Assembly (NCBI GenBank): GCA_937859855.1
Contig: CALMAR010000342.1
Location: forward strand, 1 to 5,928
DNA: 5,928 bases
Direction of reading: 5' to 3'
From: an uncultured Kineosporia sp.
GTDB lineage: Bacteria > Actinomycetota > Actinomycetes > Actinomycetales > Kineosporiaceae
Notes under the pieces: generated by a model
Database searches by the model: none
What the model was told of the DNA's origin: nothing
Seen by the model: only the letters and a program-made list of their open reading frames with translations
Part shown: piece by piece, positions 1-5,390 of the stretch
How the letters are laid out: every line of letters starts with the position of its first letter
Position numbering within the stretch: the first letter of the stretch is position 1
Position numbers and translations under genes: made by a program

Positions 1-416
1 ACCCAGCCGTTCCGATCGAGCTCGACCTCACCGGGGTCGAGATCAGCCTGGCGGGCGTGGCGGGCGGGATCACCGCCCGGATCAACGCTTCAGCGGTCAA
101 GCTGCTGGATGTCACCGGTCCGTTGCAGCTGCAGACATTCTCGGCCTCCGTCAAGGGGAGTGCGCTGATCCGCAGCAACTCTCAGATCACCAGCGAGTCC
201 TCCTCGATCCGGCTGACCCTGGCCGACGGCAGCGATGTCCGGGTGGAGGCGACCAGCCGGATGGGCCGGTTGAACCTGCCGGATGACGGCGGAAGTCACC
301 TGCGGGACGGGGAAACTCGCCGGTTTACGACCGGCAGCGGTGAGAGCCTGTTGACCCTGGACTCGGTGATGAGCTCGGTCACCATCGATACCCCCAGCTG
401 GGTTCACTCCGGATGA
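1..416 (+). CDS. DUF4097-type beta-repeat protein, 5'-truncated by window edge
   Basis: The reading frame is open from the first complete codon at position 3 and ends in TGA at 414-416, so the true start lies outside the window. A GTG at 57 could initiate, but the same strand-like pattern (VPIELDLTGVEISLAG) runs straight through it, so I treat it as internal. About 137 residues are visible. They are alternating hydrophobic/polar stretches with regularly recurring Ser, Thr, Gly and Asp, as in the right-handed beta-repeat fold of DUF4097 (putative adhesin) proteins. The tail LRDGETRRFTTGSGESLLTL also looks like that family. No membrane helix or catalytic motif is visible in this part. The stop overlaps the ATG of the DUF2089 gene, so the two are translationally coupled. 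Biochemical role is unknown; DUF4097 genes are often found near envelope-stress genes. The family call is from recall of its pattern, not from a search. Confidence 0.7.
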   Translation, partial: PAVPIELDLTGVEISLAGVAGGITARINASAVKLLDVTGPLQLQTFSASVKGSALIRSNSQITSESSSIRLTLADGSDVRVEATSRMGRLNLPDDGGSHLRDGETRRFTTGSGESLLTLDSVMSSVTIDTPSWVHSG

Positions 417-793
417 CCAGGCGCCCACCGGCCAGCTGTCCGGTCTGCTCGCAGCGCCTTCAGGTCACCCAGCTTGGTTGCCCGTCCTGCGGCACCGGAC
501 TGACCGGAGCCTTCGACGGCTGTGAGTTCTGCGCACTGGACGACGCCCAGCGCAGCCTGCTGAGGATCTTTCTGGCCTCGCGCGGCAACGTGCGGGAGCT
601 GGAACGGCATCTGGGGGTGAGCTATCCGACCGCCCGGTCGCGCGTCGACGATCTGCTCCGGACGCTGGGGCTGGCGCCGAGCGACGTGGGGAGTGACCCC
701 GAGCCAGCGGATACGCGGCTGGCCACGCTGCGTGCGGTCGCGCAGGGAGAACTGGGAGTGGACGAGGCTCGCACCCTGCTCGACGGGGCCTGA
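413..793 (+). CDS. DUF2089 family zinc-ribbon/HTH protein
   Basis: A 126-residue probable DNA-binding regulator. Three CxxC pairs (C9/C12, C23/C26, C37/C40) form a zinc ribbon, with the third pair possibly a separate or alternative metal ligand set. Residues about 43-86 are the conserved DUF2089 helix-turn-helix, with the hallmark run RGNVRELERHLGVSYPT followed by an Arg-rich recognition region. Residues about 101-124 (LRAVAQGELGVDEARTLL) form a short SHOCT-like helical hairpin of the kind seen at DUF2089 C-termini and in DUF4097-associated proteins. The ATG at 413 overlaps the upstream TGA (ATGA), which fixes the start and implies one operon with the DUF4097-type gene. The length is normal for the family. 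The likely role is a transcription factor or partner controlling its own envelope-related operon; target and ligand are unknown. It converges with the minus-strand membrane-protein gene, whose stop lies 10 bp away. Confidence 0.85.
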   Translation: MTRRPPASCPVCSQRLQVTQLGCPSCGTGLTGAFDGCEFCALDDAQRSLLRIFLASRGNVRELERHLGVSYPTARSRVDDLLRTLGLAPSDVGSDPEPADTRLATLRAVAQGELGVDEARTLLDGA

Positions 794-803
794 CTCCTCA
801 GTC

Positions 804-1379
804 CTATACCGAGCCGGAGCTGGTGGCCGAGCCGATAGCTCCCTGCTGCGGCACCGTCCCCGGCTGGGACTGTGTGCCCTGCTGCGGCACCGTCCCCGGC
901 TGGGACTGTGTGCCCTGCTGGCCCAGGCCAGCACCGCCGCCCGGAGGTCCGAAACTCCCGAAACCGCCCTGCCCGAAACCGCCCTGGCCAGAAGGGTTCT
1001 GACCGGCCGGGCCGACCTGCGCCGATGACGATCCATGGTCCTTGCCGACCACGAAACCGGTTCCGAAGCCGGCTCCGAGCAGAACCACCCCGCCCAGGAT
1101 CGCGCTGATCACCGGGGTGCGCAGCCGCTCGATGAAGCCGCTGCCGGACGCCGGAACAGGCGGGTACCCGGGAGCATCCGGATCGCTGGGCGCACGTGTC
1201 ACCGGGCCATCCAGCCGCTCATGGGCAACCGGGCCGGCCGGGCCCGGAATCGAAGCTGCCGAAGCCGGACCGCTGACCCACTCCTGGTCACCCCACGGAA
1301 CCGGGGGCAGTCCCGGCTGCGTCTCACCAGCTGAAACCGATGCTGCGGGAATTGTTTTCCTGGTCATGTTCTCGTTCAT
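804..1379 (-). CDS. single-pass membrane protein with Pro-rich head and Gly/Gln-rich repeat tail
   Basis: I do not recognise a family. The ATG at 1379 is chosen because AAGGTGG sits 5 nt upstream. The frame stays open to 1475, but the added residues are Arg/Pro-rich and have no start with a comparable ribosome binding site. The product is 191 residues. Residues 1-80 are Pro/Ala/Gly-rich, hydrophilic and probably disordered. One membrane helix lies at about 88-112 (VISAILGGVVLLGAGFGTGFVVG), preceded by basic residues (ERLR), which suggests an inside-facing N-terminus. The outside tail is low complexity: GQGGFGQGGFGSFG, then two identical 12-residue units QQGTQSQPGTVP (154-165 and 166-177) and a Ser-rich end. 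There is no cysteine, catalytic motif or enzyme domain. It follows the ABC permease on the same strand after 116 bp containing a hairpin. It could be an exporter accessory or a cell-wall-spanning linker, but this is inference from position only. Confidence 0.72.
   Translation of the reverse strand: MNENMTRKTIPAASVSAGETQPGLPPVPWGDQEWVSGPASAASIPGPAGPVAHERLDGPVTRAPSDPDAPGYPPVPASGSGFIERLRTPVISAILGGVVLLGAGFGTGFVVGKDHGSSSAQVGPAGQNPSGQGGFGQGGFGSFGPPGGGAGLGQQGTQSQPGTVPQQGTQSQPGTVPQQGAIGSATSSGSV
841..920. repeat. 36-bp perfect tandem repeat (2.2 copies)
   Basis: Positions 841-876 and 877-912 are identical over all 36 bases, and 913-920 (CCCTGCTG) begins a third copy. The unit length is a multiple of three, so the duplication adds 12 residues (QQGTQSQPGTVP) to the extracellular tail of the minus-strand membrane protein without disturbing the frame. 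Identity at every synonymous position points to a recent event or to ongoing gain and loss by slippage or recombination. Confidence 0.97.
959..988. repeat. 15-bp near-perfect tandem repeat
   Basis: CGAAACCGCCCTGCC at 959-973 is repeated at 974-988 with one mismatch. It lies in the same gene as the 36-bp repeat and encodes the glycine-rich run GQGGFGQGGFG. The variant copy suggests an older duplication than the perfect 36-bp one. Confidence 0.85.
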
Positions 1380-1384
1380 GAGCA

Positions 1385-1391
1385 CCACCTT
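1385..1391 (-). promoter_or_regulatory. ribosome binding site of the small membrane protein gene
   Basis: On the minus strand AAGGTGG lies 5 nt before the ATG at 1379. It matches AAGGAGG at six of seven positions at good spacing. It decides between ATG 1379, the longer open frame to 1475 and the internal ATG at 1367, which has no comparable site. Confidence 0.65.
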
Positions 1392-1455
1392 GACCGGCCA
1401 CCGTGACAGCGGGCTGGGCCGGTGCTTTGAGCTGCCTGTGCACCTCGTGGCATCC

Positions 1456-1490
1456 GGCTCACCGGCGCGGCCCACCCGGCCGGGCGAGCC
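1456..1490 (-). terminator. candidate terminator hairpin after the ABC permease
   Basis: GGCTC (1456-1460) pairs with GAGCC (1486-1490), and CCGGC (1462-1466) pairs with GCCGG (1479-1483). That gives ten base pairs split by a small 1x2 internal loop, with a 12-nt apical loop. On the minus strand it begins 5 nt after the permease TAG. No U-tract follows, which is common for actinobacterial terminators but also means function is not shown. It could instead attenuate read-through into the downstream membrane-protein gene. Confidence 0.45.
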
Positions 1491-1495
1491 AGGCG

Positions 1496-2287
1496 CTATT
1501 TCAGCTCACGTCGGTGCAGCCGCCAGCTGCCCAGCAGCACCGGCAGGCCGATCCACAGCAGTGCGGCCGTGCCCAGGTGGGCCCAGTTGTCCTTGGTCAT
1601 GGTGTTGTCGGCCAGCGGCCCGGCGGCACTGGTCAGGTCGAGCCATTGCACACTCTTGCTCAGCGCCTTGATGGTGCTGCCCAGGATGGCCAGCACGTTC
1701 GGCAGCACGAAGTAGAGCACGATCGCGGCCGGGGTGTTCATCAGCAGCAGCCCGAAGGCGATCCCGGTGACCACCAGGGTCACCTGGAACAGCGCGGCGG
1801 TGGCGATGGCAACCGGCTTGATCTTCCAGTCCGCATGCTCGGACAGGCCGAGCAGCACGGCCAGGGCGTGTCCGATCGCGGCCACCAGCAGGCTGAAAAC
1901 CATTGACAGCAGGGCATAGACGATCCCGGCCAGGAACTTGGCCAGGATCACCTTCCATCGGTTCGGTACCAGGCTGAAGGTGGTCAGCGTGGTCCGCTGG
2001 GAGAACTCGGTGGTCACCATCATGATGCCGAGCACCGGCAGCAGGATCGCCACCGGGAACAGAGTGGCCTGAAAGAAGTTGTAGAACGTTCGGTCCGAAT
2101 CCTCACCGGCGAACAACCCGATGGTGACGAACAGCACCGACACCGCGGCGATCGTCAGCAACAGCCAGAATCCGGATCGGGTGTCCACCATCTTGCGCAT
2201 CTCGACCCGGGTGAGCCGGACCAGGCCGGGCCGCCGGAGCTGGGACCGATCCACCCGGATCGGCGAAGTCAGCATCTGCGTGCTCAC
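1496..2287 (-). CDS. ABC-2 type transporter permease
   Basis: A 263-residue integral membrane subunit of an ABC exporter, acting in the cytoplasmic membrane with the ATPase encoded just upstream. It has a short basic cytoplasmic head (1-38) with the usual amphipathic stretch LVRLTRVEMRKMVDTRSG. Six likely membrane helices follow at about 40-60, 77-93, 118-147, 158-183, 187-204 and 238-255. The loop after helix 2 reads TTEFSQRTTLTTFSLVPNRW, then KVILAK. This E-F-x-x-x-T-x-x-x-T pattern with P-x-R-W-x-V-x-x-A-K is characteristic of ABC-2 permeases of the drug/bacteriocin exporter type. The GTG start at 2287 overlaps the ATPase TGA (GTGA) and has GGAGGT 6 nt upstream. Length and topology are normal. 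Substrate is unknown; antimicrobial peptide, lipid-linked compound or drug are all possible. Confidence 0.9.
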   Translation of the reverse strand: MSTQMLTSPIRVDRSQLRRPGLVRLTRVEMRKMVDTRSGFWLLLTIAAVSVLFVTIGLFAGEDSDRTFYNFFQATLFPVAILLPVLGIMMVTTEFSQRTTLTTFSLVPNRWKVILAKFLAGIVYALLSMVFSLLVAAIGHALAVLLGLSEHADWKIKPVAIATAALFQVTLVVTGIAFGLLLMNTPAAIVLYFVLPNVLAILGSTIKALSKSVQWLDLTSAAGPLADNTMTKDNWAHLGTAALLWIGLPVLLGSWRLHRRELK

Positions 2288-3213
2288 GAGCGCACCTCCG
2301 CTGCCGTCGTCTTCTGTTCCGTCACCGGCGAATCGGGATCGGGGCTCGACGTCAGCTGGAAGAACAGACTCTCCAGCCCAGCCCCCTCCGCCGGGCGAAG
2401 TTCGGTCAGTACCACTCCGGCCGCAGCAGCCGCCCGGCCGACGTCGACCGCCTCCGCTTCGACCAGAAATCCCTGCTGGGCCGCACTGAAAGTGAGTCCC
2501 GCACTGCTGAGTGCGCTTTCGAGCAACTGAGAGTCAGCTCCTTTCACCAGCACACCCTTTCCGGCCAGCAGTTCCGACTTGGAACCGTCCGCGGCGATCT
2601 TCCCGTTGCCGATCACCACCAGGTGGTCAGCCAGTGCCTCCACCTCGTGCAACAGGTGCGACGAGAGCAGCACGGTGCCACCACGATTGGCGAAATCACG
2701 GAGCAGATGACGCATCCAGGCGATGCCCTCCGGGTCGAGCCCGTTGGCCGGCTCATCCAGTACGAGCACCGACGGGCTGCCGATCAGGGCGTGCGCGATA
2801 CCCAGGCGCTGCCGCATGCCCAGCGAGTAGTTGCCGATCCGCCGCTTGGGCGCCGGGCCGCCCAGGCCGACCAGATCCAGCATCTGCGTGACCCTGTCCC
2901 GCGGCACCCCGACCACGTCGGCGGCCAGCCGCAGCACCTCCCGGCCGGTCCGCCCGGCATGCTGGGCCGAGGCATCCAGCAGCACTCCGACTTCGCGGCC
3001 GGGATTGGGCAGGCTGTGATAGGGCACCCCGTTGATGGTGCTGGTCCCAGATGACGGCAGAGTCAGGCCACACAGCACCCGCAGGGTGGTGCTCTTGCCC
3101 GCACCGTTGGGCCCCAGGAAGCCGGTGACGGTGCCGGGCTGGCAGCCGAAGCTGACATCGTCGACGGCGGTGTAGCCGCCATAGCGCTTGGTGACATGTT
3201 CGATCGAGATCAT
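2284..3213 (-). CDS. ABC transporter ATP-binding protein (BcrA/drug-exporter type)
   Basis: A 309-residue ATPase that powers the adjacent ABC-2 permease. Visible motifs, numbered from the ATG at 3213: Walker A GPNGAGKST (34-42), signature YSLGMRQR (129-136), Walker B VLVLDEP (149-155) with catalytic Glu154, D-loop NGLD (157-160) and switch His186 in SSH. The Q-loop region reads VGVLLDASAQHAGRTGREVL. The usual Gln is replaced by hydrophobic/acidic residues, as I recall for the actinobacterial BcrA-like subgroup. Residues about 221-309 form the C-terminal extension typical of this class. ATG 3213 is chosen because MISIEHVTKRYGG is the normal family beginning. Its GGAG is only 2 nt away, so the ribosome binding site is poor. 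The frame extends to a TTG at 3279, but those residues look non-coding. The gene diverges from the histidine kinase gene, which suggests regulation by that system. Confidence 0.93.
   Translation of the reverse strand: MISIEHVTKRYGGYTAVDDVSFGCQPGTVTGFLGPNGAGKSTTLRVLCGLTLPSSGTSTINGVPYHSLPNPGREVGVLLDASAQHAGRTGREVLRLAADVVGVPRDRVTQMLDLVGLGGPAPKRRIGNYSLGMRQRLGIAHALIGSPSVLVLDEPANGLDPEGIAWMRHLLRDFANRGGTVLLSSHLLHEVEALADHLVVIGNGKIAADGSKSELLAGKGVLVKGADSQLLESALSSAGLTFSAAQQGFLVEAEAVDVGRAAAAAGVVLTELRPAEGAGLESLFFQLTSSPDPDSPVTEQKTTAAEVRS
2294..2299 (-). promoter_or_regulatory. strong ribosome binding site of the permease, inside the ATPase gene
   Basis: On the minus strand GGAGGT lies 6 nt before the GTG at 2287, within the last codons of the ATPase gene. 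It supports the GTGA-overlap start and efficient re-initiation, so both transporter subunits should be made together. Confidence 0.75.
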
Positions 3214-3370
3214 GGCTCCACTGTGTCGCGTGGGCAGTGACCAGGCCAGTACCTGAGGGCTCTGGGTGACCCCTACCAAGGGCTGATCCTGACCGGTGCC
3301 GGAGTAGCCGATCGGCTCTTTCGGGCTCGGCCTCTGGTTGCGGCTCGAAGGCCGGCCTAGGCTCGAAAGG
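3214..3370. promoter_or_regulatory. divergent control region between ABC exporter and two-component system
   Basis: These 157 bp separate the ATPase and kinase starts and must hold promoters for both directions unless transcripts begin further out. GGCTCG occurs at 3324, 3342 and 3360, exactly 18 bp apart; the last two extend to GGCTCGAAG(G) and GGCTCGAAAGG. A 10-bp palindrome AGGCCGGCCT lies at 3349-3358, between the second and third copies. A possible -10 element TAGGCT at 3358-3363 is 7 nt before GTG 3371, which would give a nearly leaderless kinase mRNA. Its best -35-like match (TTGCGG, 3338-3343) is only 14 bp away, so this promoter is weakly supported. On the ATPase side I see only a 5-bp inverted repeat (CACTG/CAGTG, 3218-3236 area) and no clear promoter. 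Confidence 0.5.
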
Positions 3371-4645
3371 GTGCGGCGCAGCGACCCGGCCCTGACCAGC
3401 CTCGATCATCCGGGGCTACTTCCGGCCGCACTGCTGGGTGAACCCCGGCCCGGGAACGAAACCGTGCCCCGGTCGCTGCGGGACTGGATTGCCGACGCGC
3501 TTGCGTTCCTGCTCAGCCTCGGCCTGGGCTGGGCGGTGCTGAGTATCTCGCTGGTCGACGCGCCAGCCTCCGGCACGACCGTCCTCATCGACGTCGTGCT
3601 GGGATGCGCTGGCTGCTTGAGCCTGTGGTGGCGACGGCGCTGGCCGGTTCAGATCGGGCTGTTCACCGCGGCTCTGGGCGCGGTATCGATGTTCTCCGCC
3701 GCCGCCGGCACGATCGCCCTGTTCACAGTGGCCGTGCATCGAAGCTTGAGCCGGGTGTTGCTGGTCGTGCTCGCCGGTCTGGCCGGCACCGTGCTGCTGG
3801 CCCTCTTGCGGCCGGACCACACCAGTCCGCTGTGGGTCGACCTGGTCATCGGCATCCTGATCACCTCGGCCGCCGTGGCCTGGGGAATGATGGTCAGAGC
3901 CCGCCGCCAGGTGCTGATCTCGCTGCAGGAGCGAGCCGAGCGAGCCGAGTCCGAACAGCGGCTGAGGGTCTCCCGGGCCCGGCACATGGAGCGGACCCGG
4001 ATCGCCCGGGAGATGCATGATGTTCTGGCGCACCGGATCTCGTTGATCAGCGTGCACGCCGGGGCGCTGGAATTCTCGGCCGGAGCCACGCCGCAGGACG
4101 TGGCCGGCTCGGCCGCCGTGATCCGGCGCAGCGCCCACCACGCGCTGGAGGATCTGCGCGAGATTCTCGGCGTCCTGCGCGCCGACCAGCAGCCGGATCT
4201 GGAAACCGACCCGATCGAGCGGCCGCAGCCCACCCTGGCCGATCTGCCTGGACTGGTGGAGCAGTCGCGCTCCGCGGGAATGAACCTGACCATCAGCGAC
4301 CGGTTGAGTGAGCCGGATGGGGTGCCAACCAGTTTGGCCCGCACGGCTTTCCGGGTCATCCAGGAGGGTCTCACCAACGCCCGCAAGCATGCGCCGCACA
4401 CCGCGGTGACGGTCCGGCTGGACGGCGGGCCGGGCCCGGGCCTGGACGTCGAAGTCCGCAATCGCGTGTCCGTGCTGGTGGCGGACGGATCCACCAGAAC
4501 CGTTGCCGCCCTGGCCATTCCTGGAGCTGGTCAAGGGCTGGCCGGACTGGCTGAACGGGTCAGCCTGATCGGCGGCCGGCTGGAACACGGCCCGGGCGCG
4601 GACGGCGACTTCCATCTGCACGCGTGGCTGCCGTGGCCGGCCTGA
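3371..4645 (+). CDS. NarL/DesK-type sensor histidine kinase
   Basis: A membrane sensor kinase, 424 residues from GTG 3371, that should phosphorylate the response regulator encoded next. About five membrane helices lie at 39-60, 70-87, 93-121, 128-146 and 155-175, with only short loops, so the signal is probably sensed in or at the membrane. A charged linker, likely coiled coil (178-210), leads to the HisKA_3 dimerisation domain with phospho-acceptor His216 in RIAREMHDVLAHRIS. The HATPase_c domain has the N-box FRVIQEGLTNARKHA (Asn336) and G-box GQGLAGLAERV (from Gly387). The usual D-x-G segment is VEVRNR, as in many DesK-like kinases. The start is uncertain: TTG 3338, GTG 3371 and GTG 3464 are all in frame. 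None has a good ribosome binding site, and 3464 would begin MPRSLRDWIADAL, also a natural kinase start. The 3' end overlaps the regulator gene. Confidence 0.92.
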   Translation: MRRSDPALTSLDHPGLLPAALLGEPRPGNETVPRSLRDWIADALAFLLSLGLGWAVLSISLVDAPASGTTVLIDVVLGCAGCLSLWWRRRWPVQIGLFTAALGAVSMFSAAAGTIALFTVAVHRSLSRVLLVVLAGLAGTVLLALLRPDHTSPLWVDLVIGILITSAAVAWGMMVRARRQVLISLQERAERAESEQRLRVSRARHMERTRIAREMHDVLAHRISLISVHAGALEFSAGATPQDVAGSAAVIRRSAHHALEDLREILGVLRADQQPDLETDPIERPQPTLADLPGLVEQSRSAGMNLTISDRLSEPDGVPTSLARTAFRVIQEGLTNARKHAPHTAVTVRLDGGPGPGLDVEVRNRVSVLVADGSTRTVAALAIPGAGQGLAGLAERVSLIGGRLEHGPGADGDFHLHAWLPWPA

Positions 4646-5322
4646 GCGCAGCCGGCCAGGTCCGGGCCGGGCCGGTCCGGGTGCTGGTGGTGGACGACGA
4701 TCCGCTGGTCCGGGCAGGCCTGTCGCTGATGCTGGCGGGCAGCAAAGAGGTGCAGATCGTCGGTGAGGCTGGCGACGGCGCGGCGGTACCCGCGGCGGTC
4801 GTGGCGAACCGGCCCGATGTGGTGCTGATGGACATCCGGATGCCCGGCGTGGATGGCCTCGCGGCGGCCGAGGCGGTGCAGCGCCAGCCCGATCCACCGG
4901 CGGTGATCATGCTCACCACGTTCGATGCCGACGAGTATCTGCTCCGGGCGCTGCACGCCGGGGCCAGTGGCTTCCTGCTCAAGGACACCCCGCCCCCGGA
5001 GCTGGTCAGGGCCATCCTGCTGGTCGCGGCGGGTGAGGCGATGCTGTCGCCCGCGGTGACCCGGCGGCTGCTCAGCCACGTCACCGGACCAGTTCAGACC
5101 GCCCGGCGAACGCGGGCAGCGCAGCTGATCGGTGGGCTGAGTGAGCGAGAACGTGAGGTGGCGGTCGCGATCGGCCAGGGGCGGTCGAATGCCGAGATAG
5201 GGGCCGAGCTGTACATGGGCCTGGCCACCGTGAAGGCGCACGTGTCCCGGCTCCTGACCAAGCTGGAGTGCGCCAACCGGGTGCAGATCGCGCTGCTCGC
5301 GCACGACGCGGATCTGGCCTGA
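4624..5322 (+). CDS. NarL/LuxR-type response regulator
   Basis: A 232-residue cytoplasmic response regulator, partner of the upstream kinase. The receiver domain (about 18-135) has the acidic pocket Asp24-Asp25-Asp26, phospho-acceptor Asp70 in VVLMDIRMPGVDG, the conserved Thr in LTTF (98-99) and Lys120 in FLLKDTPP. A LuxR/GerE DNA-binding domain follows (about 170-229), beginning LSEREREV and containing SNAEIGAELYMGLATVKAHVSR's recognition helix region. GTG 4624 overlaps the kinase gene by 22 bp. GTG 4633 and GTG 4681 are also in frame. The family usually starts only a few residues before RVLVVDD, so up to 17 leading residues may not be translated. No clear ribosome binding site is seen, which fits translational coupling. 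The likely target is the divergent region before the exporter and its own operon (inference). The last codons form one arm of a hairpin. Confidence 0.94.
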   Translation: MAAVAGLSAAGQVRAGPVRVLVVDDDPLVRAGLSLMLAGSKEVQIVGEAGDGAAVPAAVVANRPDVVLMDIRMPGVDGLAAAEAVQRQPDPPAVIMLTTFDADEYLLRALHAGASGFLLKDTPPPELVRAILLVAAGEAMLSPAVTRRLLSHVTGPVQTARRTRAAQLIGGLSEREREVAVAIGQGRSNAEIGAELYMGLATVKAHVSRLLTKLECANRVQIALLAHDADLA

Positions 5323-5364
5323 CCGACCCGCTTCCGCGGCCGCGAGCGGCCTGGCCAGATCCGC
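5308..5364. terminator. candidate bidirectional terminator hairpin between convergent genes
   Basis: GCGGATCTGGCC (5308-5319) and GGCCAGATCCGC (5353-5364) are a perfect 12-bp inverted repeat. Inside it CCGCT (5328-5332) and AGCGG (5345-5349) form a second stem around the palindrome CGCGGCCGCG. The left arm is the last four codons of the response regulator, and the TGA lies just inside the loop. AGCGG can alternatively pair with CCGCT at 5361-5365. There is no T-tract on either side. Position between convergent stops supports a two-way terminator. Confidence 0.65.
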
Positions 5365-5390
5365 TCCGCAGGCCTGTTCAGCTCGCCCGT

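Noticed and set aside
57..416. GTG at 57 as the start of the first gene
   Set aside because: The same beta-repeat pattern continues upstream in frame to the window edge, and no ribosome binding site precedes 57.
791..804. Small hairpin GACT-CCTC-AGTC between the convergent DUF2089 and membrane-protein genes
   Set aside because: The stem is only 4 bp with no U-tract, too weak to call a terminator.
404..1036. Minus-strand frame opposite the DUF2089 gene carrying a repeated HSPSRGRCRSRA segment
   Set aside because: The repeat is the 36-bp tandem repeat read in another frame, and the rest is antisense to a clear zinc-ribbon/HTH gene.
1042..1906. Plus-strand open frames opposite the membrane protein and permease
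   Set aside because: Composition is Arg/Pro/Ser-rich, and the minus-strand frames have a good ribosome binding site, membrane topology and family motifs.
3214..3236. CACTG/CAGTG inverted repeat just before the ATPase start
   Set aside because: A 5-bp match is expected by chance in a region of this size, and no second site supports it.
4425..4445. GC-only palindromic run around GGCCGGGCCCGGGCC inside the kinase gene
   Set aside because: It is explained by Gly/Pro codons (GGPGPG) in a variable loop of the ATPase domain; low complexity rather than a site.
3416..4897. Long minus-strand open frame opposite the kinase and regulator
   Set aside because: It is antisense to two well-recognised genes. 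Its Arg/Pro/Gly/Gln-rich translation shows no domain and is typical of a shadow frame in high-GC DNA.
4531..5304. Minus-strand open frame opposite the response regulator
   Set aside because: It is rich in His, Arg, Gln and Pro, has no recognisable motif and lies fully opposite receiver and LuxR domains.
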